Below, piece after piece: positions 35,301 to 45,129 of a stretch of 64,000 bases of DNA. The position numbers were made by a program, and so were the translations under genes. Every line of letters starts with the position of its first letter. Position 1 is the stretch's first letter. The stretch is from positions 61,338,451 to 61,402,450 of the forward strand of contig OX424556.1 of the NCBI GenBank assembly GCA_949152475.1, in the 5' to 3' direction. Source of the stretch: Terebella lapidaria (lineage: Eukaryota > Annelida > Polychaeta > Terebellida > Terebellidae). The notes under the pieces are model-generated. The model worked only from the letters and a program-made list of their open reading frames with translations. It was not told the DNA's origin and ran no database searches.

Positions 35301-38300
35301 GCCTAAATATGCCATCTTTTCATTTTTAGGTTACCGGACCTATGGTCCGATAACCTATTGGCATGGCGTTGTGTCCGTCGTCCGTCCGTCCGTCCGTCCG
35401 TCCGTCCGTCGTCCGTTCACATTTTTATCTTTAAAGTATATGATCGAATCTTTCTGAAATTTTGCACAAAAATACCTAAAAATATTTCAAGGAAAGGTTT
35501 TTTTTTGTTTTTCGATTTTCGCTTTTTTTTTCAAAATGGCGGCCGTTTTCGACGAAAAATGCCTGATTTTGGACTGTGGCGGCCATTTTCTCAAAAACTG
35601 TTCAGTAACTTTTTTTTCGTTTTGATACACAACACTCCTCATATTGCGCTTGAATCGCTCGAAGTGGGCCATTTTGGGCCAAACTTGGCCCAAATGGGAC
35701 TTTCCCATGTTAAATTTTCCTATGCTTTATAATGGGACACATTATGCCTTATATCTCACTTAATATTGAGATTAGAGACTAGGAATCAATTGTGGACATA
35801 TAGGAAATGATATATGCTGAATATTCTCGTGACCTTGAATTTGACCTTTGACCTCATTTTCAAGGTCAAAGAACAAAATGGCTAATATCTCGCTTATTAT
35901 CGACTTTACAGCTTAGAAATCGATTGTGGACATATAAGAAATGATATATACCTAATATTCTGATGACCTTGAATTTGACCTTTGACCTCATTTTCAAGGT
36001 CACAGGACAAAATGGCTAATATCTCGCTTATTATCGACTTTACGGCTTAGGAATCAATTGTGAACATATAGGATATGATATATGCTGAATATTCACGTGA
36101 CCTTGAATTTGACCTTTGACCTCATTTTCAAGGTCACGGGACAAAATGGCTAATATCTCGCTTATTATCGACTTTACAGCTTAGGAATCAATTGTGAACA
36201 TATAGGAAATGATATATGCTGAATATTCTCGTGACCTTGAATTTCACCTTTGACCTCATTTTCAAGGTCACAGGACAAAATGGCCAATATCTTGCTTATT
36301 AGCCACTTTGCAGCTTAGGAATCAATTGTGAACATATAGGAAATGATATATGCTGAATATTCTAGTGACCTTGAATTTGACCCTTGACCTAAATTTCAAG
36401 GTTAGTCATTTTATTTTCAAGGTCAGAATACAAAATGGCTTATATCTCGCTTATTATCAAATTTACAGCTTAGGGGTCCATAGTGAACATATAGGAAATG
36501 ATGTATGCTGAATATTTTGGTGATCTAGAATTTGACCTTTGATCTCATTTTCAAGGTCAGAGAACAAAATGGCTAATATGTCGCTTATTATCATCTTTAC
36601 ATCTGCCCCTGATGACGCCAGTGTGTCTTTGGATAAACTATTTGGTCGGGCTTTGTTTCTATTGCAAAATGTTGTATTTTACCTTTCTTATTGGCATCAT
36701 CAAAATTTGATTGTATTGGTGGTAATAGATTGATACTTACATTTGTACCACTGAGTCGGTGTCACTGCTGGCGGACGTTAAATCTGTCCCCGAGGATACC
36801 ATCAACTCAGTAGCCTTCGGGCTTGTGATTGGGTACTTTTGTACTTGTCATGTATCTATTCCATGGGGTTAGATTCGGATTTCTAAATTATTTTCATAGG
36901 TTGTTGGGCAGTTGTATACTAATTCCATCTGGTGTACAGTAGAAACAACTACATTTAACACATTGTCTGCCCCTGAAGACGCCAGTGTGTCTTTGGATAA
37001 ACTATTTGGTCGGGCTTTGTTTGTTTCTATTGCAAAATGTAGTATTTTACGTTTCTTATTGGCATCATCAAAATCTGATTGTATTGGTGGTAATAGATTG
37101 ATACTTAAATTTACAGCATAGGAATCAATTGGGAATATAGAGGAATGATATATACTGAATATTTTCATAACCTTGAACTTGAACTTTGACCTCATTTTCA
37201 AGGTCACATCACAGAATGGCTAATGTCTCACATATTATCGACTTTACAGCTTAGGAATTTATTGTGGACATACTAGAAGTGATATATTTGTTGAAAATTT
37301 CATGACCTTGAATTTATCAGTGACTTTATTTTCAAGGTCACTGGACAAAAGGCTAATATCTAAAATGTATATTGTCCGGTAACCTTTCTTGGCCCTTGGG
37401 CTAATTTTTTAAGTCACAATCTCGTAAGTCATTAAGACACTGATCACTGTTTCGTGAACAATACCAATCTCCCGTGGTGCATGTCACTTCGTAACACTCT
37501 CTGTTCGTAAGCGATCTTATCTCTTTGGGTCATAATTCCCATCCCGTTTGCATTCACTGCTCTTAGATCCGTTATGTGCTGAGCTCTGCTCTATTGTGCA
37601 ATATGGCTGGTCATTCATGCTTTATTAAATCGCGCTGCCTGATTTCTGAATAGTTCATAATTAGGAATTGTTAAAACACGTAGCACATTTCCAAATCAAG
37701 CCCCATTAAACTGGTAGGCCTACGTGATTTGAAAATTTGCAATTCGTGCAGCATCGCCCCCATTTGCAAATCACCCACATCACGCACACAGCAATAGCAG
37801 CGCCCATTGGTACCATAATCAGTGTGAAACCTTCTAATTGGTCAGACACATTGCATCCGGGGTGGGGTTCTATGGCCAAGTTTTTATGGTGTAGGACTAT
37901 TGCAGAGGAGTAAAGGGGGGGGGGGGGGGGGTTGGAGTGGGGTCATGCTACGTAACATAATTTGTTTGATAAAAAATACAATTAATCCCAAACTCGTACA
38001 TATATAAATCCAATCCATGTGCTGTAGAATTATCTAATATTTGATACTACCGGTATTTGAATGGTACCTATACTCTAATTTTTCTAACTCGTTTACATTG
38101 TTTTTCGTTGATATTTTTGTGATGCTAAATGGTATCCTTCTATAATTTGGTATACAAATGTACTTCACCTGGGAGTCAAACGGCAATTTTATGCGAAATT
38201 TCAGACTTCTATCGCGAAAATTGAAAAAGTTGGCAATCTACCCCAATGTTAAATTTATAGGGTCAGCACAAGTACAGATTTCGTAACTCGAGTACTCGGG

Positions 38301-39898
38301 TGTTGTGACTCGACTCGTAACCGAGTACTCGTAAAATATTACCAAATGTAGATTGCATTAGTCAAATTTTTCGAATAGATCGTCAATTCACCGTGTAATG
38401 CACTGGGACTGCCAGTAGACAGCTGAATTAATGAGTGGGGGCATTCAGAAGGTAAAATCGTACGTTGCCAAGTAGTTTAGAATTAAATATCGGATATATA
38501 TTCACTAAATTACTGAACAGCTAAGTTGCATTCCTTCTCAGATGGGTGCAGACATCTTGTTTGCATCACGTGACTCAGTTCACAGTGCACTCGCTAGAGC
38601 CCAGAGGCAGCACCAGTGATTCGCAAGGTGGCGCAGCTAGTTCTTGTTCGAAACAATGTCAACAAGAACTCAAATTTCGATCTTTTTTCAACGTTTTGTC
38701 ATGGTTTTGATCGCTCATTTCGTGATATTTACTGAAAAAAAAGTCTTAGTTTCGTTCAACGAGTACTCGGTTATCAATTTGAAACTCGGTTCTTGCTGTG
38801 ACTCGACTCGTTGACGAGTACTCGAGTACTTGTGCTGTCCCTATAAATTTAGCCGTGTAATTTTTTTTCTGGGTCCTCATAAAATCTTGTACTTGGGCTC
38901 GCCTTTGTAGGGCTAAAAACGTTAGAAATCAACATGTTTGTGTCGAATACACCCCACTCTGTCTTCTGGTCCAAAATTACAATAACATTTGAATTCTGAT
39001 GGATGTAAACACGATTAAATCCTCGAATATGCTCAAATTCTCGAGATCCCGTTTTGGCCTGAAATTTGTCATTGGGGTAGATTGCCAACTTCTTAAATTT
39101 TTTATATAAAAGTCTGAAATTTGGCATAAAATTGCCGTGTGATTCATAGTTGAAGTATGTCAAATTATAGAAAGATGACATTTAACATCGCAAAAATATC
39201 GCCAAAAACTTGTGTAAACAAGTTAGAAAAAAATCATTTTATAGTGCATTTTTCATGATTATATTATACCATTCATAAAGCCGATAAGCGTGAAAGACCA
39301 GACATATATTGCACAATGGAGCAGAGCTCAGCACATAGCGAGAAATCTAAGAGCAATGAATGCAAATGGAATAGGAATTATGACCCAAAAAACATTCCAT
39401 AATAAATCAAAGCCCACGAGATAAGATCGCTTACGAAGTGACATGCACCACGACATGCAGTGTCAAAGTAACTCACGAAAATATGACATCGCCCACGAAC
39501 CTATGTTAAAATGAAGCACGTAACCATGAACCAACACGATGCGACTTCAAAGTAAAACAGCGTACGAAATGTCACATCACACGACAACATGACCCAACAC
39601 AATACTGCTTTTCAAAAATAAGCACGATGCGACTTCAAAGTAAAACAGCGTACGAACTGACACAGCTCACGAAACCAGAATAAAACGATACGACCTGTAT
39701 TTTTGTCACTGAATCCGCTTCATACGCCGACTTTAGTACAGCTGTAAACGTTTCATTGTCACAATTGTGTGAGCGATAATATGGGCTGAGTGATTTTTTA
39801 TTGTTTCTTACCAATTTTTTTAGGTGGGCTGCCTGTTCTTTATGGTAATCTAACTTGGTTAACGACGTCGGGCGATGTTTGTCCACCCATAAACTCAT
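19519..39898 (-). CDS. RFC3: Replication factor C subunit 3 (clamp loader), 8 exons
   Basis: Small subunit of the RFC clamp loader, which opens PCNA and loads it on primed DNA in the nucleus. Exons read on the - strand: 39898-39812, 23935-23730, 21430-21333, 21135-20954, 20726-20586, 20182-20088, 19979-19910 and 19719-19519. Their phases join without a break to give 359 aa, close to the roughly 356 aa of animal RFC3. The start is the [11 protein letters not shown]-terminus typical of the family; an in-frame upstream ATG is ignored. Visible motifs: Walker [10 protein letters not shown] (residues 42-50), degenerate Walker B VVVLTEVD (131-138) and the RFC-box SRC (177-179). The C-terminal collar region ends ...[13 protein letters not shown]. 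Introns have GT-AG ends, although exons 4 and 5 use weak donors (GTCATG, GTCTAA). Intron 1 is 15.9 kb and packed with repeats. Only the copy of exons 6-8 nearest the gene is used; an orphan copy lies at 15160-15823. Confidence 0.96.
20586..21430 (-). CDS. RFC3: RFC3 exons 3-5 (Walker B, SRC motif, lid domain)
   Basis: Three exons: 21430-21333 ([16 protein letters not shown]...), 21135-20954 ([20 protein letters not shown]...IRSRC...SVEQ) and 20726-20586 ([14 protein letters not shown]...CKVQQY). All phases match. The Arg-finger-bearing SRC box, which contacts the neighbouring subunit's nucleotide in this family, is intact. Confidence 0.93.
22297..23443 (+). mobile_element. G: third element with hairpin ends and poly-A microsatellite
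   Basis: The right end is clear: core with CAAAATGGCCGCTGGCGGCC at about 23200, CCGGAAACCGAACGGCGGAAG, a poly-A tract (23350-23398) and a terminal hairpin TAAGGCCTCCCGATT…AATCGGGATGCCTA. The left end is proposed from AAAGCCTATAGGCTTT followed by GGCATCCC near 22300, an inverse match to GGGATGCC. It has no tandem monomers. The right 350 bp is secure; the left boundary is a guess. Confidence 0.45.
23730..23935 (-). CDS. RFC3: RFC3 exon 2 (Walker A)
   Basis: A 206-nt exon from [10 protein letters not shown] to EVNP plus two bases of a Ser codon. It holds the ATP-binding P-loop GPSGAGKKT. It is flanked by a TACAG acceptor and a GTGTGTG donor. Confidence 0.94.
23954..25467 (+). mobile_element. 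E1: 134-bp-monomer element
   Basis: Left end palindrome TTAGCCCAAGGGCTAA followed by GGTTACCGGAC. Then about five 134-bp monomers, a partly duplicated core, a GACG microsatellite (25390-25420) and a right-end hairpin GGTTATCGGACC…GGTCCGGTAACCT, whose tip inverts the left GGTTACCGGAC. In RFC3 intron 1. Confidence 0.8.
25473..27437 (+). mobile_element. E2: 134-bp-monomer element with inserted hammerhead repeat
   Basis: The same ends as E1, joined to it by only AAAAA. It holds the retrozyme-like insert at about 25755-26262 (- orientation), several monomers, the core with a 105-codon open frame (27021-27338) and a GACG microsatellite at 27340-27390. Confidence 0.8.
27612..28000 (-). mobile_element. 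E5: diverged right-end fragment of the E family
   Basis: Starts with AGGTTATCAGACCACAGGTCCGG, then CATGGCATGGCATGGC, ACATTTTTATCTTCAAAG and a diverged core. It lacks monomers and a left end, and looks older than its neighbours. Confidence 0.5.
28010..28165 (+). mobile_element. F3, left part (split by E3/E4)
   Basis: Diverged F-type monomer in the opposite orientation to F1/F2, ending …CGACAAAAGCGAAAAA. The sequence resumes at 32404 with …AAAAATGCTGACTCAGCG, as expected if one F element was split by an insertion. Confidence 0.6.
28166..30301 (+). mobile_element. E3: 134-bp-monomer element, right end missing
   Basis: Starts with TTAGCCCAAGGGCTAA. It has about 14 monomers and the start of the core, and breaks at …CAAATTCCAAAA where the left end of E4 begins. 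Confidence 0.75.
30302..32403 (+). mobile_element. E4: 134-bp-monomer element
   Basis: Left end TTAGCCCAATGGGCTAGAAA, about eight to nine monomers, a duplicated core, a GACGAC microsatellite (32297-32362) and the right hairpin ending GGTCCGGTAACCT. Joined directly to E3. Confidence 0.75.
32404..33385 (+). mobile_element. F3, right part
   Basis: F-type monomers on the opposite strand to F1/F2 (GAGGTCAAGGTCAAAGGTCA, ATCGACGAAAACGAAAAATG). Then the F core (GGGTTCTTCCCTGGTGG) and a degenerate right end CTGCTAAAACCATGAAGGC. Confidence 0.65.
33714..34106. mobile_element. MITE-like inverted-repeat element
   Basis: Imperfect inverted ends: TAGGGCCCGGACGAGTCG on the left and CGACTCGTCTGGGCCCTA on the right, with inner GACCCAGGTACCC / GGGTACCCG. 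About 390 bp, no coding capacity. Confidence 0.45.
34446..34660. mobile_element. 215-bp MITE with 42-bp terminal inverted repeats
   Basis: Left arm 34446-34487 starts GTTCGGAAATGTTTCTAGGT and right arm 34619-34660 is its inverse. It interrupts a repeat shared with 43720-44010. Confidence 0.75.
34763..35067. mobile_element. Foldback element with central hairpin
   Basis: Outer inverted arms of about 42 bp (CAACTCTGACCCACTGTTTT and inverse) enclose a central hairpin with arms GTAAACAAAAAAGTT / AACTTTTTTGTTTAC. Confidence 0.65.
35328..37414 (-). mobile_element. E6: 134-bp-monomer element with hammerhead repeat
   Basis: Reverse orientation: starts AGGTTACCGGACCTATGGTC with a (CCGT)n microsatellite at 35375-35420, then the core and 134-bp monomers (GCTAATATCTCGC at 35881, 36015, 36149). 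The retrozyme-like insert lies at 36602-37109. Ends CCCTTGGGCTAA. Same layout as E2 and E8. Confidence 0.8.
36602..37109 (+). mobile_element. Retrozyme-like element with two hammerhead-like motifs
   Basis: A 364-bp unit followed by a 144-bp partial second unit in direct repeat. Each starts TCTGCCCCTGANGACGCCAG. Hammerhead parts: CUGAUGA or CUGAAGA core, a CCA/UGG stem II, GAUAAAC where GAAA is expected, then GGUC, with stem I formed by GCCC before and GGGC after. It is flanked by TTTACA target duplications (36596-36601 and 37110-37115). Copies at about 25755-26262 (- strand) and 58363-58868 (+). Confidence 0.55.
38260..38841. mobile_element. Inverted-repeat transposon with TATA duplication
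   Basis: Ends GGGTCAGCACAAGTAC and GTACTTGTGCTGTCCC, flanked by TATA on both sides. The subterminal region is rich in GAGTACTCG / CGAGTACTC. About 580 bp, no coding frame. Confidence 0.6.
38849..39055 (-). pseudogene. Coding fragment of an unknown element
   Basis: An open stretch reads …[18 protein letters not shown]… in the loop of the large foldback. A second stretch at 63320-63410 (+) reads KFEQIRGFHRVYAR. The two DNA copies differ mainly at third codon positions, so the protein was once under selection. Family unknown to me. Confidence 0.4.
39812..39898 (-). CDS. RFC3: RFC3 exon 1 (start codon, 29 codons)
   Basis: ATG is at 39898-39896. The exon encodes [20 protein letters not shown] plus nine residues, the AAA+ N-terminal strand of RFC3. 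It ends in phase 0 at a strong donor (GTAAGAA) and joins [10 protein letters not shown] of exon 2. The next exon is 15.9 kb away. Confidence 0.95.
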
Positions 39899-39949
39899 CT
39901 TTATTGTATCGTGTAGATCTGTTTCTAAAAGTTGACAGTGTTGACAGAG

Positions 39950-39963
39950 TTTTCCCGGCAAAA
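39950..39963. promoter_or_regulatory. Possible E2F-like site upstream of RFC3 start
   Basis: TTTTCCCGGCAAAA, nearly palindromic, lies about 50 bp upstream of the RFC3 ATG. It resembles E2F sites (TTTSSCGC). Replication-factor genes are often E2F targets in animals. The assignment to RFC3 rests on position alone. Confidence 0.3.
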
Positions 39964-40065
39964 ATGACCAACGATGAAAAGCCTGCGACGTAATGCATAA
40001 ACGCATAGTAGCCTATATTTTAGGCGGAGCCTTCGAGTATTCGGATCGGGTTCGGAAAGCTCTTT

Positions 40066-40340
40066 GGTTAAAGTTAAAGTTAAAGTTATCAGATTTCAAA
40101 GGCGCTTTACACTTTAACCCCAGTCTGAGTTATTGTACTTGGAGCTGCCACACTCAAAGCGCTCTATACAACACCCATTATCAACCGGTACCCATTTAAT
40201 CCTGGGTGAAGATAGACACATTAGTGGTAAATGCCTTGCCTAAGGACACTAGTGAAATGGCACAGCAGTCCAGCTCGAGACTCGAACCCATGATCTTTGG
40301 ATTACGAGTCCGACGCCTTATCCACTGCGCCACTCACGCC
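40066..40340 (-). mobile_element. tRNA-derived SINE
   Basis: The - strand starts with a tRNA-like head (40340 to about 40270): box A TGGCGCAGTGG (40332-40322) and box B GGTTCGAGTC (40288-40279), with an anticodon-like CGT. A body follows with TGTCCTTAGGCAAGGCATTTA, GGGTACCGGTT and AGCGCTTTGAG. The tail is a TTAACTTTAACTTTAAC short repeat (40088-40066). The body resembles the conserved central domains of metazoan SINEs. Confidence 0.8.
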
Positions 40341-40500
40341 ACTGGTCCGGATATTTAAATAAAAAAATACACTTTCGGTCTCAAACCATTATCACGATCG
40401 GTGAAACAAATTGGATTGGAAGACAACAATTGTCTTTGTAAAACAGACGCTTGTAGAGTCCCTACATTTTGATGTGTACACCCGTAAATATATTGGTAAA

Positions 40501-41972
40501 AATTGTGTGGCGATTTTGCCCTAAGCACGCGGCAGGTGATTGTAAACATCATGCCACTTATGTGGCCTTTTCGTTCTTGGCCTTGTTTTGACACGCTCCG
40601 TTCGAGCGTGCGTTGCCACGGCATTGTAATTTACGCTCCAGTAAACTATAACAATGGTTTGATTATACCTCGCGTGGGTCCTACAGCTTGTGGTGTATTA
40701 TATATACACTGGAAGCTACTCGATCGGGGAGATTGTCCGAGAGAGAGTGACTGGGACACACACGAGGCTCGCCATGAGCTTTGTGTTCCCTGGTCAAGAG
40801 TAGTGGGCTCTTAGAGCCCTGGGGACGATTTCCATGGAGAGGCCCGGGCTGGGAGAGACAAGTTGCTGACTCGGGGGCGCAAGCCGTGTGGATCGCCAGT
40901 TCTCTCCCTTCCCGGGACGTGTGACATAGGCTCTGGCCAGCATGTCGGACTGTACGGGGTTCCGTCCCCGAGGCAGACCGCGGCTCGCCAGGCCCCTCCA
41001 GTTAACACCGTGGTGATGAACCAGTTTCTGAACGGTGTCCGTAGGCCTGGGAGTGTCGGGTGGGCTGTTACCTGGTTACCGTTAATGATAGAGTGGTTAC
41101 CGTGTCCGCAGTGACCTCCGGTGAGCGGCGCCGCCGCAAGGATCCGGAATAGCGGATGCGCGTCCGCAAGGACTCGCGGTGAGAGGACTATCCTCGAGGA
41201 TCCCGAAGAGCGGACGATAGTCAATAACTTTACAATTGTTTCACTGTCCCATGTACATAGAGCACTGTACTAGTGTATGACATAAATCGGTGATATAACC
41301 ATCATCAGTAAAGGGCTACAAATTGCTGCACGTAATATTATTTACCTAAGCTAGCTAATCGAATCAACTATCAGAGGCAAATGTAAAGTTTGACGTCGTC
41401 CGCTATCCCGGATTCTCGCGGATAAGCCGCTCACTTTGAGTCACGGCGGACGCAAGCCCGTTATCCCCGGATCCTCGCGGATAGTCCGCTCACCGAGGGT
41501 CACTGCGGGCGCAGTATTTACTTCAGAACGTTAACCAGGTAGCAGCCTGCCAAGCAAGATCAGACGTATGGACACCACTCAGATAATGGGTCATAACCGT
41601 GGTGTTAACTGGGGCTGGCTCACCGACGGTCCGCCCGGGGGACGGAACCCCCGTACAGCCCAACAGTCTGCCAGAGCCTGTGACGCACCATCCCAGGGCG
41701 AGAGACCGGTGATCACAATGACGAGCCCTGACCTCTCGCATTGCTCAGCTCTGAGACAACTCCACTGAACAACGCGGCTCCAGAGTATTTATAACCCCAA
41801 AGCACGAGAAACGAGGGAAATGACGTAAGACCATTGTTACAGTACAAACGGGCGAGAGGTTTGAGGGCGTTGCTATGCAGCGCACGTGCTTCGAACATGA
41901 AGCGTCCAAAACAAGAGTAATGTTTACAAAGAATCTCCTGCCGTGATCTTTGGACGAAATCGCCACACAAAT
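40501..41972. mobile_element. GC-rich foldback element with about 600-bp arms
   Basis: Left arm about 40501-41105, right arm about 41520-41972, inverse of each other with moderate divergence: AATTGTGTGGCGATTT / CGCCACACAAATT, CCAGTTAACACC / GGTGTTAACTGG, TTACCTGGTTACCGTT / AACGTTAACCAGGTAGC. The centre holds repeated GGATCCTCGCGGATAGTCCG-like motifs. Far richer in G+C than its surroundings. No conserved protein frame. Confidence 0.65.
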
Positions 41973-43719
41973 TTATCATCAAGGATAATAATTTCCAAAG
42001 ATAAAAAACAAAAAACTTTTTTTTAAATCATGCCTGAGAAGCAGTTTGCTGAATTTCATGAGATATTGGCCCAACACAAAAATCCCGAGTTTTCGGGCCG
42101 TTCGGTGACCGTTTTTTGCATGGACTAGCACCAAGTTGTAGGCGGGGATCAAGCAATGGAAATTGAATTCATATGACACGTGAGTTGTGTTTCATAATAT
42201 TATATTGCATGCGTGTTGTCCCTAATAGCTAAAGCAACAAAATTATCTTTATTCACTATCTCGAGGTCTCACGAATGTATGTTTATTCATCATGATGTTT
42301 TGGCATTGCTGATTCAATTTTATGGAATGTAACATCACCGGGTGAGACAAAATTTACTGCCACAGTAACTGGCCAGATAACGTGGGCCTATTATGTTAAA
42401 GTGATGTTGGCAGGAAAACTATTTTTTTCTAAATCAATATATATATGCCTGTGGTCTCAGAAAAATAGGTTACATAACAAACTATGCTTGATCAGATGGA
42501 TGAATCAAGCATATTACAGTTCTAGTAGCCGCTTTTCTTTTGTTCTGTGCGCCACTCAGAGTTACCTCTGACTTAAACTTTTTCACGCTCGATTGGCTCG
42601 AACATAATATGTTCGTATATTATACAGATAAGCTGGAATCGCACTGCATTAAGGGTTGCAAAGCACCGAGAATGGCGGTAATGTCAATAAATTCAAAATA
42701 TCTCCACCAGAAACTCGCAACGAAATCGATTAGAAAGGGGCATCTGTTTAAGCATACAAGTGCAGATATATTTTTAACTGTTATGTTTTCTTCGTTCAAT
42801 CAGAAAGTTATGGAAAAATCCATAACTTACTGCCAATATCACTTTAAGTATTGGAAGGTTTCTACTAACTGGGCGATTTCCGTAATTTTCCGAAAAGGGG
42901 CATGAAGCCCATCTTAGAAAATTTGACACTCGCACTTCCACTCTCAGACTTCACTAGATATCTCCAGAATTCATCTCAGGTGCTCCTAGAATTCACAAAA
43001 TTACACATTTTCTCGGGGAACTTACGGCGCCCAGACCGAATTGGGGCATCACCCAGCTGTTTCTCGAACCCCCCTTCCCAAACCTCTTCTACGCCCATGC
43101 GAGTGATGACACATACACATTCGCGGGTGGGCGCACTTGCATGTCCATGCGTGCGCGCTATGACACTTGTGACCATTTTCCCTTGGGAGCGTTTTTTAAC
43201 ACTATTCTTGTTTACAGTTGCTTTCGAACCCAACTGAGATTTTCATACTTTCCACAATAATCAAACAAAACAATTTCAAACAATATTATAGAATATTTTG
43301 GATAAATTTTGAACATAAATAATATTTAGTTAACAACATTTTTTTTAGGCGGAGGGCCACAGAACGCTCGAAACTAACTAACGGATAACGCTTGCAATGC
43401 ATTGTGGGGAGCGGCCAGCTTTGGTTTGGCTGTGGATCAAGAGAAAGCAAAATGTTGTTAAAATTTTCATCTTAAGCAACGTTGTTTTATCTCGCTCGAG
43501 CCTGCTGATGATCTCAGAGTGCTGTCAAGATGTGACTGAGACTTGTCTCTGAGATGACATTTTAGTTGACAGCTCGACAATCTCACAGCGACCATGGACT
43601 TGTTCAGGAAAACAGACCCTTTGAGTGAGAGTTGTTTGAAATTGTCACACATGCTAGATCCACCTATAGTGACATGCATTCTATTTGCTGTTCAAGTTTA
43701 AAATGTGCTTATGTGCACG
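41973..43719. other. Intergenic, no gene recognised
   Basis: Between RFC3 and SETD1. ORFs at 42540-42905 and 42902-43237 have no recognisable motifs. The missing SETD1 first exon is probably here or in the next 1.8 kb. Confidence 0.35.
43398..43408 (+). promoter_or_regulatory. Possible SETD1 promoter motif
   Basis: TGCATTGTGGG in a short GC-richer patch. It resembles a motif common in animal housekeeping promoters. It is the best candidate I see for the missing SETD1 first-exon region, but no exon could be defined beside it. Confidence 0.18.
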
Positions 43720-44205
43720 GGTCGGCAAGCAGATATCGGCCATGTACTGATGCACAATGAAACGTTCCATTGAATTTACCTATCCCTTGCCACAGTGTTA
43801 AGAGATAGCATGCTGTCAAATCGCCAATTTTCAAAGTGTGATAAAGCTACTTCAAATTTCTTCTCAATGGATGTGATATTTTTTTATCGTTCCCTGAGGG
43901 GATTTTCTTTGCTTTGGCAGTGATTACAGATGGTTCCTCAGTGCTGTTGAGCCGGCCGCGAGGAAGTTTCTTCATTCAATGGGGAGGATAGGAAACGTTT
44001 CATTGTGTGATGTAGGATGTCGGCCACCCGGTCGCCTGAGCCTGGTGTACCTATTTCTTGGGATAGTTTGTTCAATGTGGAACGATTAATCAGTTTGACG
44101 TTGCAACACAACTAAAACATCATTTAACTTGTCATGATACTATGGAAACCGATTTGTCCACCTAGGTGGCCAACTACCTATCTGGCCGACATCTACTCGC
44201 CGACC
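43720..44205. mobile_element. MITE with 27-bp imperfect ends
   Basis: Ends GGTCGGCAAGCAGATATCGG and CCGACATCTACTCGCCGACC are inverse with few mismatches. The interior (TGTTCCATTGAATTg…, CGAGGAAGTTT…TTCATTCAATGG) is shared with 34290-34770, where the 215-bp MITE interrupts it. Confidence 0.55.
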
Positions 44206-44672
44206 TGTACATCTTAATGGACCATTTCACAGGGACTCCCGCCAAATATTTCGGAAGTCTGAAAACGTAAACATTTATGGACCAATCAGAAGCGAGGGGC
44301 TTTGAATCAATTTCAAACGTTTTGTGCATAACTTCAACCGATAAATGTGCACATACATCGCATTTAGATAAAGTAAGCCTTCGCCTCGACTCATATGCCC
44401 TAAATATATTATACAAACACAAATGTATCTGCAAAATGTCACATTTTGTTGGTATGCCCATTCTTCCATTCTCAACAGTCTTTTTGCATATAACCATATC
44501 GCATGACTGCTTGAGCGTGCACGCTGCTAAGCGCGCGTATGCCGCTTGAGACAACATGTGTTCTGCCCTCAGTAGCCATTGGTCTGTTTTGCGGAAATTA
44601 CCGAGTAATGCCAGATATTCATGAGGTCCGAGTTGGCTCTGTGAAATGGTCCATTGTACAGCATTTGTACAG
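44206..44672. mobile_element. MITE with ATGGACCATTTCACAG ends
   Basis: Left TGTACATCTTAATGGACCAT + TTCACAG, right CTGTGAAATGGTCCATTGTA. It abuts the preceding MITE. Confidence 0.5.
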
Positions 44673-45129
44673 GTGGACATATGAACATCCGATATGCTGG
44701 TATCTTAAAAAACGGTTATTACCAGTTATTCATGTATTGGTTGCTGACGTCACGTTGCTTCCTCCAGAACTTGTCTAGTACATTGTATAGAGGTTAACAG
44801 TTCAAGAGGTTGCGCCAATATCACTGTAAAACGAGCTGTGTGCTGGTGATGTTCAAGTGCCTCACAAACAGACATTACATTTTGATTACAGGTAGTATTT
44901 AATCGTTGTAAAATTGCGGCACACAGCTACAAAATGATACCTGCAATCGAAATGTAAAGTCAGTTTGTGCTAGGGGCACGACCAGTTTACAGTTAATTGC
45001 CTGCGGTTCGGTTTTCACCTGTGACTGGTCACAGATTCGGAAATCAGGTACTTGATATCGTAAAAATGTTCTTCTGAGAAATTGGAAGTAATTTTTAAAT
45101 CTCCAAAGCAGAAAACACTGTTTATTTAT

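Larger units (their letters stand above)
35060..39730. mobile_element. Large foldback element with nested insertions
   Basis: The left arm (35060-35327, resuming 37415-37630 and 38080-38255) is an inverse, diverged copy of the right arm (about 39055-39730). The match includes GCCGATATGAAGCGGATT against AATCCGCTTCATACGCC and the CAATCTACCCCAATG / CATTGGGGTAGATTG pair. E6 interrupts the left arm, and a TATA-flanked element sits at the centre. The right end is about 80 bp from RFC3 exon 1. Confidence 0.6.

Noticed and set aside
36539..37121. ORFs reading …[16 protein letters not shown]… as protein
   Set aside because: They are translations of the hammerhead-like repeat; frame and stops are not kept beyond it.
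40270..40340. Functional tRNA-Thr gene
   Set aside because: A and B boxes are present, but the acceptor stem does not close and SINE body and tail follow directly.
42540..43237. Two ORFs (121 and 111 codons) as the SETD1 first exon
   Set aside because: Neither resembles the SETD1 N-terminus nor ends at a donor with the needed phase.
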